From the NCBI RefSeq assembly GCF_021869535.1, contig NW_026262690.1, positions 62,504,995 to 62,568,994 on the forward strand: 64,000 nucleotides of DNA, read 5' to 3'. The position numbers and the translations under genes are program-made. The DNA is from Mytilus californianus (taxonomy: Eukaryota > Mollusca > Bivalvia > Mytilida > Mytilidae). The notes beneath the pieces were generated by a model. It had not been told where the DNA came from. It made no database searches and was given only the letters and a program-made list of their open reading frames with translations. Below are positions 53,990 through 64,000 of the stretch, one piece after another. The number at the start of each line of letters is the position of its first letter. Positions within the stretch are counted from its first letter, which is position 1.

Positions 53990-54155
53990 GAGTTCACTTC
54001 ATCAAAAAAAAAATTATATATAGCATTCAGAAAATTAGTTTATACAGAATAACAAACAAACCTACCACAAAATTCTTCAAACAATTTACCAAAGAAAAGA
54101 AAAAAAAATCCAAAATGTCATTTATCATTAACACAATGTCTTATAAAAATCTTTT
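53990..54155. repeat. Segment shared with 33240-33410
   Basis: Same order of landmarks as the 33-kb copy, with moderate divergence. No ORF. Confidence 0.7.
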
Positions 54156-54184
54156 AAAAAATGAGTTATTTCCCTTTGAACACA

Positions 54185-54815
54185 AGAGGCTCTCAAGAGC
54201 CTGAATCGCTCACCTGTATTTCAGAGGAGAAGATTTTTAAATGTTAGCAAACTTGATGAACAAATTGTGTAAAATTGTCTTTAAAGGGCAATAACTCCTT
54301 AAGGGGTCAATTGACAATTATGGTCATATTAACTTTTTTGTAGATCTTACTTTGCTGAACATTATTGCTGCTTACAGTTTATGTATATCTATAATAATAT
54401 TCAAAATAATAACAAAAAACTGCAAAATTTTGTTAAAACTACCAATTCGGTGGCAGCAACCCAACAATGGGTTGTTCGATTCTTCTGAAAATTTCAGAGC
54501 TGATAGATCTTGACCTATTGAACAATTTTACCCCAATGTCAGATTTGCTTTAGTTTTTGAGATATAAGCCAAAAACTGCATTTGACCCCCATGTTCTATT
54601 TTTAGCCATGGCAGCCATGTTTGTCGATGGATCAAAACTTCGGATACAATTTATAAACAAGATACCCTAAGGAACATTTAGTTAAAGTTTGAAGGTATTT
54701 GGCCCAGTAGTTTCAGAGGAGAAGATTTTTGAAATAGTTTACGACGACAGACGACAACGGACGCCAAGTGATGGCATAAGCTCACATGGGGACTTCGAGC
54801 CCTGGTGAGCTAAAA
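54185..54815 (-). repeat. R6 element, inverted
   Basis: AGAGCCTGAATCGCTCACC, TTTCAGAGGAGAAGATTTTT, TAGATCTTACTTTGCTGAAC and ACGGACGCCAAGTGATGGC are the inverse of 26.03-26.55 kb, ending GGTGAGCTAAAAAATG. Confidence 0.9.
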
Positions 54816-54839
54816 AATGGAGTAATTAATAAGTATTTC

Positions 54840-55070
54840 ATCAAAAATTGAATTCTTGGGAAAGGGCTATAACTTCAACAACGAGAAAAGCTAAAATCGT
54901 GAAAATTGAACTTGACCTTCATTTAGTCACAGGAAACAACATATCTCAATTTGAAAAAAATTCATCAAAGCGTTTTCATGTTAATGAACGGACACTGTTT
55001 GGCAGCCGCCCGTCCGCCCTATATCCCCAAATCAATAACCGATTTTTCATTTAAAAATCTGGTTAAATAA
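54840..55070 (+). repeat. R11 repeat
   Basis: Matches 35755-36000 (AAAGCGTTTTCATGTTA, TTTGGCAGCCGCCCG, AATAACCGATTTTT). Confidence 0.75.
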
Positions 55071-55318
55071 ATGTGGAATGTGTCTATAGGACACAGATGA
55101 TGCCCCTGCTTGCATATCATATAAAGTTATAAAGGGACATTACTGACGAACGGTAAAATAGACGCTACCCAAATTTGAACTTGATCTGAGTTTTGTGGTA
55201 TTAAGTATTGTGTATAAGTTTCATAACATTTGGTTGAGGCAAATTAAAGTTAGAGAATGGAAACCAACTTTGGGACGTACAGACGGATGGACGTACGGAC
55301 AAGGGTAAAACTTAAAAA
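55071..55318 (-). repeat. R2 element, inverted, short
   Basis: GATGATGCCCCTGCTTGCAT (inverse tail), one unit, and GGGACGTACAGACGGATGGA..ACAAGGGTAAAACTTA (inverse head). Confidence 0.85.
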
Positions 55319-55324
55319 CATAAA

Positions 55325-55445
55325 AACATAAAAACTTTAACCATAGACTGTTACTAAATGTTGATGCTGGCAACGATGATGATGGAATCTAGGAACGGTA
55401 TGTCTAGCTTTTGTGAAATAAGATTCGCAGGCTCCACAAAAATTA
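55325..55445 (-). repeat. R4 head fragment, inverted
   Basis: GGAATCTAGGAACGGTATGT, TAGCTTTTGTG and GATTCGCAGGCTCCACAAAA correspond to an inverted R4 head. Confidence 0.7.
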
Positions 55446-56639
55446 CTAAAATCTGACAACTCAAGTAACGTTTCTCTGGAACAACAAACCAGAAAATACG
55501 GATAAAAAGTAAGGGAGCTTCCTCTTCTCAATTCCAACAACAATGTACAGTTTTCTTTTTTGAAAAAAAATATGCAATATTATGAACTTATAAAAAGCAT
55601 CTCAAGCTTACCAATAAGAACATTAAAGGGTAGGACAACATACCCTACAGAATCTGAAAAGGATTATGGGTAATTCTAATGATTGCAGACCAAAACGAAA
55701 TTAAAAGATACACTATTTATTGGATATCCAATATCCATTGTTCCCATCAGATCACAATGTATTGGTGTATGCTTTTGTAAAAATTACCCTGAATGCATTA
55801 AATTCTGTATTTAAATTCTTTTTGGAATCACTCATTTTAATTTCTACTTGTATTTTTGTTTAATGTTAAAATCATATAATGCAAAACATATCTTAATCTA
55901 CTTCAGTTGACACTAAAGTAAGCAATTATTATTCTTATATACAAATTTATATAAAACACTTATAAAACTGTGTATTGTTTTGCAAATATGATAATGAATC
56001 AACTTCAACTTGAAGACCTACTCCTGCAACTGATACTGGTTACTTCTTTTTTTTTCACCCAAGAAAATCACAAAAATTGATGACAAGTGACATAATACTG
56101 TGTTATAACTATTTTTAGAATAAGTCTACAATTATTCATCCTCCTCGATCACTCATGAAATTCCGGTTTCCAGAATTATTCATTTCCTTCAACACATAGG
56201 CAGGGCAACACCCATTGACTCAATATTTAGTTTTATTGAGATACAATTATATAATGCAGCACTTTCATACGGACTTGTGCACTGTTATATTCAAAATTCA
56301 ATTCATTTTCATTATACAAAATTTCTATAATTACTGCAAAATTAGTCATACTTTGAAGATTTTGTAAGTTTATTATATATTGTTTGATCTCTATTGTCAT
56401 CTTAAGTAAGGTGTGTTTTTCATGTCATTATTTTGAAATTAAAAGTGTTTACCTTAACAACTATAATTATTAAATAAAAAAAGGTCACATTCAACTGGAG
56501 TTACTTCCCTTTGACTTACTTTCAAGTAATTTAGCTAACATTGATAAAATGGATAATATACTTTATTTAAACTGAATTCTCAGAAATTCAACATGCAACA
56601 TGTATAAACAGCCTTTTATTATTATTATTTTTTGGTGGG
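55446..56639. other. Intergenic, no gene seen
   Basis: Repeat-poor AT-rich sequence; no conserved ORF or RNA gene. Confidence 0.5.
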
Positions 56640-56880
56640 TTGAGTGTTGATCAGTATACATTCTTTATGTGCCTGTTCCAAATGGAGCCTGTTATTCAAT
56701 GGTTGGCATTATGGCTGTAGTATGTCATATTTTTTTTTTTTTTTAAATTTGACCAAAAATTACACCTTTTGTTTTCTCTATTGAACTGTTTCATATTTTT
56801 CATCCAGGTGTCTTATATAGCTTGCTTTATGGTGTGGGTTTTGCTCCCTGTTGTAGGCCCTACAGACAAAATCATTTGAG
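56640..56880 (+). repeat. R12 dispersed repeat, partial
   Basis: TATGTGCCTGTTCCAAATGG, TTGTTTTCTCTATTGAACTG and GTGGGTTTTGCTCCCTGTTG match the R12 order. Confidence 0.6.
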
Positions 56881-57681
56881 CCATTAGGAATACCCTTACC
56901 AAACTTGGTATGATAAGGAGATCCCTATTGATTTTGGGGCCGATAGGTCAAAGGTCAAGATTTTAACCTTCATCAGGAATGCTTAATCTCATAAATTCAG
57001 AAACCAAGGATATTTAAATACTGGAATACTAGAGGAGCTATATATATACAAAATGGACCAAAAAAGAAAAGCTAAATATACTTATGGTCAACTTTGTTTA
57101 AGGGAACCTTAGTTTATTCATATATTCTAAAATTTAAGAAAGGTATGTTATAAATCATGACCTGGATTTTCCTTCATCATCAATGCTTAAATTAAAAAAA
57201 AAACGAAAGTCTAGTATGTCTAAATACTTGAATTCTTAGGAAGCTAAATAACCAAAACATCTAACATTAACTTTGCCTGAGGGAAACATTACTTTTTTTT
57301 AATAGTTTCTAAATTTATCAACAGAGAATTTAAGAGAATATGTTATACATTGTATAATATATCAGTACCAAAGCACGGACTACTGAGCTGATGATACCCT
57401 TGGGGACTGGACAAAATGAATCCTATTTGGAAGGTCTAGAGGTATATTGTCCTGTTTAAGCTACCGGTTGTGTCCATATACTTACATCCCAGCTCCTTTG
57501 TTCTACCAAGGGTGATCTGAGCCGGATCACCCCTACCAGATCACCCTAGCTTGAGTTTCTTTGTTCTGCATGCTTTCCTTTGTTCTGTAACATTTTGGCG
57601 GGAATGTCAAACTTATACTAAAACTTAGAAATATTTATGCGGAAAAGACTAACTATCAAAATTTATGTTGAAAAATTCAGT
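56881..57681. other. Intergenic, no gene seen
   Basis: AT-rich with GATCACCC motifs at about 57510-57545. No gene recognised. Confidence 0.5.
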
Positions 57682-57745
57682 GTCTATGCTGGGAATCGAA
57701 CTCCAGACCCACAAGTCATACCCCTACACCAGCACGACTGGATAC
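57682..57745 (-). repeat. tRNA-like remnant (SINE head or tRNA pseudogene)
   Basis: On the minus strand GGAGTTCGATTCC resembles a Pol III B box and TGGTGTAGGGG an A box. The spacing between boxes is too short, and neither acceptor nor T stem pairs well, so a functional tRNA is unlikely. The opposite strand gives the spurious peptide NRTPDPQ often seen in translated SINE-like sequence. Confidence 0.3.
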
Positions 57746-58424
57746 AAATCAATGTTAATTTAACATATTTAAGCATTGTGTTCGGGGCTAATAAAGGGTA
57801 TATACTATATAGTAATATATAAAGTATATTATAATGATTGTGTGGCATTCTAAACTAGATTTTATGAAGCATAAATGGTTTTTTATCTAATCTAGAACAG
57901 CTGGGATGGAAAATAGTTCTCCCATTCGAACTCGGTGTGTCAGTGTTGGATCACCCTCTGGCCTCTGCGTCCTCATGGGATAACTATTAGTGATCCCTGT
58001 TTCTCTCTTGATTTGCTCTGAATTCCATTCACGACTTCTTTCTTTTCTCCCTTGTTACAGAGTTTGACAAGCAATCACAGCAACTCACATCTCTTTTGTC
58101 AGGAGAAATTATCTATAAAAAGCAGGCTTTTCTTAACCTTTCTTTTAAAAGGAGATATACAAATGACATATTTATACATTTTTGGTATTTAACAAAAAGA
58201 GACTTTCCCTTGCAGGTTGATAAGTTAATCCATATTGAGTGTTAATTATAAACTGACCCAAAATAAATAGCCAGTTTATATTAACACTACATTCTGTCAC
58301 TTATGACCTCAATTTAACCTGAGAATGTAATACGATTCAATGTCTTTCAGATAAAAACTTGTTAATTATTCAATTATTATTAATAATTTAAGAAAACATT
58401 TAAAAGTCTAGTGATTCTGGATCA
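57746..58424. other. Intergenic, no gene seen
   Basis: No coding or repeat signal recognised before the inverted-repeat region. Confidence 0.5.
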
Positions 58425-58589
58425 ATTCTACTAATTACGCTCCTCGGCTCTTCGAGGATGTAACTATAGCATTCATTTCCCGATGTACAACGAGGCATCT
58501 CATTTAAAAGAGGTCAAAATCCTTGACCTATGGGTATGACGTAGCTATACCTAGCTATAAATACTGCGGCTATTACCTGTGCCAATCAT
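58425..58589. repeat. Left inverted repeat of the 58.4-63.5 kb structure
   Basis: 58454-58589 (136 bp) is perfectly inverted at 63318-63453. 58425-58470 (46 bp) is perfectly inverted at 63116-63161. The two overlap by 17 bp on the left. The 136-bp arm contains TATGACGTAG and GCTATAAATA. Confidence 0.95.
58556..58563 (+). promoter_or_regulatory. Candidate core promoter (TATA box) facing right
   Basis: TATAAATA is followed 32 bp downstream by TCATATT, an initiator-like match with A at 58588. TATGACGTAG upstream contains a CRE-like TGACG. The next good splice donor is AAG|GTAAGT at 58981. Expression is not shown. Confidence 0.4.
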
Positions 58590-58980
58590 ATTATTTTTCG
58601 AGCAGCGAGGTGTCTAACGCGTTATAATCTGTGACGACGTCCAGAATTTTAAGATTTTGTAAAACTGAGAACGTTGTTCCAGTAAAAAATGTTTTATAAA
58701 TAAGCATTAGTTATCTTGAGAACTTTATATCCAAGTTCGTTAAATACAACGTATTTTATCGTTGTTCTATTTTCTAAACCTTGTTCTGAAAATACACGTG
58801 TACTGTGGTGTGTAACACACAGGTGCTTATCACGTAATCAATGGTGGACCGAACGTGTTCTCTTTTTAATAATTTTGACATTTTTTGTCTAAATAAATTG
58901 ATACATTATCGTAGTTATTTTAACACGAATGAATCTCTATACGGAAGTATATGAGTAGAATATCTTTCTTGTTTTTTAAG
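58588..58980 (+). ncRNA. Hypothetical untranslated first exon or noncoding transcript start
   Basis: Bounded by the predicted start at 58588 and the strong donor at 58981. It has no long ORF. The sequence has more CG-containing motifs (GTGACGACGTCCAG, ACACGTGTAC) than its surroundings. No downstream partner exon was found in the window, so this is only a hypothesis. Confidence 0.2.
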
Positions 58981-61900
58981 GTAAGTGTAAAATGTACGAA
59001 GGTGTACTCGTATATTCTTGCTATAATGTACCCACGTAGTGACGTACAATTTATAGAAAATATAGCAAATATATTTGAGATTTTATTATCACAAAATGTT
59101 GTGATTAAAATACATTTCTTATTCCAATATAAGAAACTGTAATGTAGTGCATTGGAATATGCTAGACTACTTGTCGATATACACCTGTATGTGTGTTACT
59201 ATAAATAGACAACGTTAGTGATAATACGGAAGGCATTATGTGCCACTTCCAATCTAAGGTATCTGAAAACCTTTGCTAAAGATATGTTATATCAAATAAT
59301 GATCAAATAGCTAATTTTTAAAAGCTTATTTGTCTAAAGAAATTAATGAGCCTAGAGACTTTTATAAGTCCTTGGTGTGTCATAAATGTGACAACAGTTT
59401 CGAATGAACTTACAATATTGTTGAAACTATCAAGAATATGTGTATCTGTAATATACAAAGCCATGTAAGGCTTCAAAATAAGCTCTTAGTGAGAAATAAA
59501 ACTGTGTTACAGTTGAAACATTTACAGAAATAATATTATGTGATTGATATTTAATATCTGAATATTGAGAGGCCAGTGGAATATCACGGCAAACTTGACC
59601 AGAAATAGGTCGAAGGGGGAACATTAGCAAGTTCCTTGTAGAGCATTTAACATGCCACTAACACACAATTGGTTAAGTAGAAACATACTGTAGAAAGTAA
59701 TAGTAAAACAATTATTATTGTTTGAAGAAATCTGCAACAATGCAGTTTTAAAATGCAAACTTTTGTTGCATAATTCCGTACATGAAGTTAATCTCATGTC
59801 TTTACTATGATGAAGATAAACAAACAATATCCTGCAAGATTTTATATCTTTATTTTGCAAAAAATAAAGCAGAGGAGCATTGCTCATTGTTAACTTTAGT
59901 TCTTTGCTTTTGAAAAAGAAAAAGTACAATATGATAATAGTGTTGTAAATTGTGAGAAGTATGTTGCCAACATATCAAAAAATACTAGTTGATATCAAAT
60001 ATTAAAAAAGAAAGATCAAAGGATCTTCTAAAACTTTTTTATGACTGACATGCATTGGTCAGATGTAGATTCCTTTTTTCATGGATACTTTTTATGATGT
60101 TGACATAACATGCATGATAGTGTTACCAACCATGCAAGGGCTGTATAGTCAGTCAAGGACGTTAAAACTTCCTTATATATGCATAGTGTGGAAGAAAATA
60201 AAAATAATTTCCATTGGATGGTTTTATCTTTGCCTTGAAATTCATCAATGTAGATTTCAGATTATGAATAAAATTATTTGACACTTGTAAAATGATACAT
60301 TCATGTACATTTATTACCATGTCTGTATAAAAGATATCCTCACATAGTTGAAATAAGACCATAGAGTTTTTAGTCTTATATCTTGGCATTGTTATAACAT
60401 TAATTATGAATATAACAAACAAAGCCTAAGAACATGTAGAATAGATAAACAGTTACTCTTTTCTGAAGAAATAGTTCAAAGTTATTGTTCTCATTAATCA
60501 GAACACAATTGTAGATCCTGATCTTGCTGTCTACAAGGTATCAGTAATAGTAAACAACTTTTTACTGTAAAATATAGTTTGAGATACAGCTATAAAAATT
60601 ATTTAGATTCTGCCAAGAAAGGAAGATTCTTTTCAAAAGTCCATATTTTGACTTGCACATTATATTGTATAAATGTGCTTATTTTGATAAGACAAATTGT
60701 GCTTTACAATCTCAGTAATGATACTAGATATGATAAGCTATAATATATTTATTAGATTGCAAATGGTAGCAGCAATGAATGTTAAAGAAGTTGAACTATA
60801 CAAATGAAAACAGGAAGATTTTTCTCTCAACATGCAAATTTTGCTTTGATGTTGGACATGAAATATCTGACTTGTATTCCTTTTAAAAAAGGAATATTAT
60901 AATGTACATTGGATATGTGCATCACTAATCTTTATGTGACTAAGTGTTGCCTTGTTATAGGCTAAGTCATATCTCTGTAAACAATTGTATACAAGTGTTT
61001 AGGGGACTAACCCCTTACACATTTTTAATGTCAGATAGCAAATACTGAAGAAAGTAGTATTACATGAATTTATGTAGAATTTATAAAGTTTCTATAATGA
61101 TAATCAGATGATTATATTGCATCTATGCATCTGTATTATTGAAATCCATGATGGAAATTAAAATAGAAAATGGTGATCTTTCTAGACTCCATGAACTTGA
61201 AATAGAATTGCTATATTGATGCTTTTGTATCATCAGTTAATATTTTGCTTATCACCTAAATCTGTACATGTACACTGGATTTTCTTTTCAGATCAATTAG
61301 AAATTACTCTTCTTAATTACATGTAGTTATATTGCTCTAAATATAATATAGCCATATATAACATTAGATGTATATATATAGAAAAATAGTACATGTAGAT
61401 GTATCATAAGAATATTGTACAGGAGCAGTTCAAGTCTTGACTGATAGAGGTTAATATACAGTAATAGTTATATTTCTTTTTAATATCCAACATGTGTATG
61501 GATATCAGGATGTGTGAAGGTCATTTTCAAATGTGACAGTTTACAATGAAGTATAAACTTGGTAACCCTTCTCCACTTCTTTTTTAAGAAAATTATCAGA
61601 TTATCAGATGAGTGTTCACAGAACAGTATTACTTAAATCTTAGGATTTTTAAAACACGCTGGATCAAGTTTTAATTCGGGATATATTGATCTATATTTAT
61701 TCTTATAACATAAGATATTAAATAGCTACACTGTTTTTTGTATAATTTGTTTATACTTAATGAAATATCATAACGATGATACTTTTGAGATGATTTACTT
61801 CAGAATGTTACATTAGATGCAGTATGTATATGTCTACTAGACCTAGTCTGTATGAAGTGTTGGACTTTAAGATTCAATTTATTATCAATACTGTTTGATA

Positions 61901-63115
61901 TATATATACTATTCATATACTATTCATATACTACATACTCATTGTCATAAACAAACATGGAATGTAAATTTACTGAACCCGACATCAAATACTATATTGT
62001 AGTTGGTATATTCCAGATACAAATGAATAAGAAGAAATTTGTAAATAAAGTCACTTTATTAAGTGTCCTGAATAAGATCTACAGTAGAGGCTGATCATCT
62101 TTGACATCTACATGTAGTTTTAAACAAGTCAACCTTTAATTAACAGGTGACCTTAGTGTGACAGTAATCACCTATTTATGATTTTTTAATATGACTCAGA
62201 GAGGAGTTTTTGATTGCTAAGTTATGTTAAAGTTATGAATATTAACACTATTTGAAGCTTTCGTTGCTTACTTGAGCTTTTGAATCAATTTTTCTGTTCT
62301 TACAATATTAAAGACAGACTGAATTGCAAATGTCATGCAAAGAGATAATACTTGTAGAACTTGCAGTGACAGTTTTTAGCTTGTAAATATACTAGATATT
62401 TTACCATGAATTAATATTAGATAAATCAGATATACATAATAATGAAAACTTCAGAAGGCTAATGAAAATCTGTATCTGGCAGTGTTTACATCGTTACTTA
62501 AACTACTGTCTCCTGAATTTGTCTTCAAATTCTTGTTTTTTCATACACATCTGAACTATAGAGAGTGTCATGTTAGAAGTGTACAAAAAAGAAGGGCTAA
62601 AGAATTAAAACCCTTTCAAATATTTAAGAAAAGTGTTGCCGAATAATATGTCAGTAGATATTTAGATATACAATTAATGGGTTGTAAGCAAGTATCAGGC
62701 AAATGTATTTTTGAAAATTCAAAACTTGTTATATAGATATAGGAAGATGTGGTATGAGTGTTATGCTCTTTATATAGTTAAGAAAATTTGTCTTGAATGT
62801 CTAGAATAAGTTATTATTCTTGAAAATAGTGAAATTCTAACTACAAAATATATTGAGAGAAATAGATATTTTGTTGTATATTTATTTTCAAAATTGAATG
62901 TTTTTGAAACTTTATTTTTTATACCTATTGGTATTGGTATACAATATTGGTACTTTAACTTAATATTTAGATTATATTTATTATTAAGTCAGAAAGATTA
63001 GTTAGATTGACTACTATCGGAGTCTCCAGTATATTCTGGACTGATTCAGCAAATTCTGATTTGCTCTCTCTTAGTTGTTCAGGGAACTACTTGTTTGTGC
63101 CAACACTTTGAATAT
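58981..63115. other. Long repeat-poor region with no coding signal
   Basis: About 4.1 kb of AT-rich sequence with no repeat families, unlike most of the window. Short ORFs (59430-59929, 60081-60422) lack domains. It may be intron, noncoding transcript or single-copy spacer between the inverted repeats. Confidence 0.5.
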
Positions 63116-63527
63116 GCTATAGTTACATCCTCGAAGAGCCGAGGAGCGTAATTAGTAGAATGGACTCTCATCCAAGTATAACTTGGAATATGAAGGATGA
63201 GAGTCATTCTAGTAATGGAGCCTGAGGCTCAAGAGGATGTAACAATTTACCCACCCAGTTTGGAGGGTACTGTTTGCCCATCCCAATTGTTTTGGTTGCA
63301 CAAACAAACTTTGAATCATGATTGGCACAGGTAATAGCCGCAGTATTTATAGCTAGGTATAGCTACGTCATACCCATAGGTCAAGGATTTTGACCTCTTT
63401 TAAATGAGATGCCTCGTTGTACATCGGGAAATGAATGCTATAGTTACATCCTCTTGAGCCTCAGGCTCCATTACTAGAATGACTCTCATCCTTCATATTC
63501 CAAGTTATACTTGGATGAGAGTCCATT
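63116..63527. repeat. Right inverted-repeat cluster with perfect 85-bp arms
   Basis: 63159-63243 is perfectly inverted at 63443-63527 around a 199-bp loop. The loop holds most of the 136-bp promoter-like copy (63318-63453). 63121-63243 is itself a palindrome-like unit bounded by GTTACATCCTC and GAGGATGTAAC with the inner hairpin GACTCTCATCC/GGATGAGAGTC. Confidence 0.95.
63344..63351 (-). promoter_or_regulatory. Second TATA-like box, facing left
   Basis: The inverted copy of the 58556 TATAAATA, with the same upstream CRE-like sequence. The initiator-like stretch is TCATGAT here, a poorer match than the left copy. Confidence 0.3.
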
Positions 63528-64000
63528 ATACAACAGTACTGACATTAATCCTACAATAATACATATGTTTTAGGATAATATTAAGTACATTATTGATGGA
63601 ATTTTAAACAGACTTGTGAATTTCTTAATTTACTGGCGGAAACAAATCATTGCAATTCAAAATTAAAATTTCAGGATATTAACTTTTAAAATACAGAATC
63701 CAATTACTGCAATGTTAATAAAGACCAAACATAAATAAACAAAAGACTCTGATGTTCAAATAGTAATTGTATGTTTCTAGTGATATTTCCAATCTCACTA
63801 CAGTTCTTATTACTTCTCACTTAGTTCTCTACACAACTACAGGAAATTTGAGCACATTTTCTTTAATTTTGTCTACTCAAGGTCAACTTTAAACATCTGA
63901 ATAATTGTCGGCTCCATAAGGTGACAATGGTCTTTGGTTTAATCTATGTGAAGGGTTCCTAAAAAGTAACCTTGACACGAAATAAAGAGTGTGTCATAGT
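63528..64000. other. Window end, no gene seen
   Basis: AT-rich sequence without recognised repeat, ORF or RNA. Confidence 0.5.

Noticed and set aside
57682-57745. Functional tRNA gene on the minus strand
   Set aside because: A and B box-like motifs exist, but box spacing is short and neither the acceptor nor the T stem pairs properly.

Overview
This is AT-rich, intron-rich, repeat-dense animal nuclear DNA. The dispersed repeats (tandem 160-190 bp cores with CG-rich heads such as repeated CGTACGTACGTCC, and tails such as CAAGCGGGGGCATCATCTG) are ones I associate with bivalve molluscs, most likely a mussel (Mytilidae). That assignment is an inference from pattern memory. There are no operons, bacterial genes, CRISPR arrays or long ORFs.

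One gene is identified with confidence. Nine plus-strand exons between 754 and 24248 encode the C-terminal 263 residues of TIMM50 (TIM50), the presequence receptor of the mitochondrial TIM23 translocase. Every exon has AG/GT borders, all phases are compatible, and the spliced frame ends in a stop. The 5' exons (presequence, membrane anchor, start codon) lie upstream of the window. About 791 of the first 24.2 kb are coding. The introns are filled by nested repeats.

Layout. 1-24.2 kb: TIMM50 exons and introns with repeat families R1, R2, R3, R4, R5 and R7, minisatellites of 31 bp (1.3 kb) and 26 bp (16 kb), and small foldback elements. 24.2-33.6 kb: 3' flank, R6, R3, a full R1 element, and a second copy of a 640-675 bp segment also present in a TIMM50 intron. 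33.6-38.7 kb: two tandem arrays, about 122 bp x15 and about 167 bp x11-12, the second with a dimeric higher-order pattern. 39-45 kb: R5, R4, R2 and an inverted R7 copy carrying a 100-bp element with an 8-bp target duplication. 45-48 kb: mostly single-copy sequence with weak exon candidates. 48.3-55.5 kb: a foldback element, a full inverted R1 copy, and further repeats. 55.5-58.4 kb: sparse sequence with a tRNA-like remnant. 58.4-63.5 kb: repeat-poor sequence bounded by perfect inverted repeats (136 bp) that each contain a TATA box, the most unusual structure in the window.

Family labels R1-R13 are mine. Several share one plan: a short CG-rich head, diverged tandem units of 160-190 bp, and a matching tail. 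This resembles the bivalve pearl and Helentron-associated (HINE) elements. Nothing outside TIMM50 can be called a protein-coding gene with confidence.
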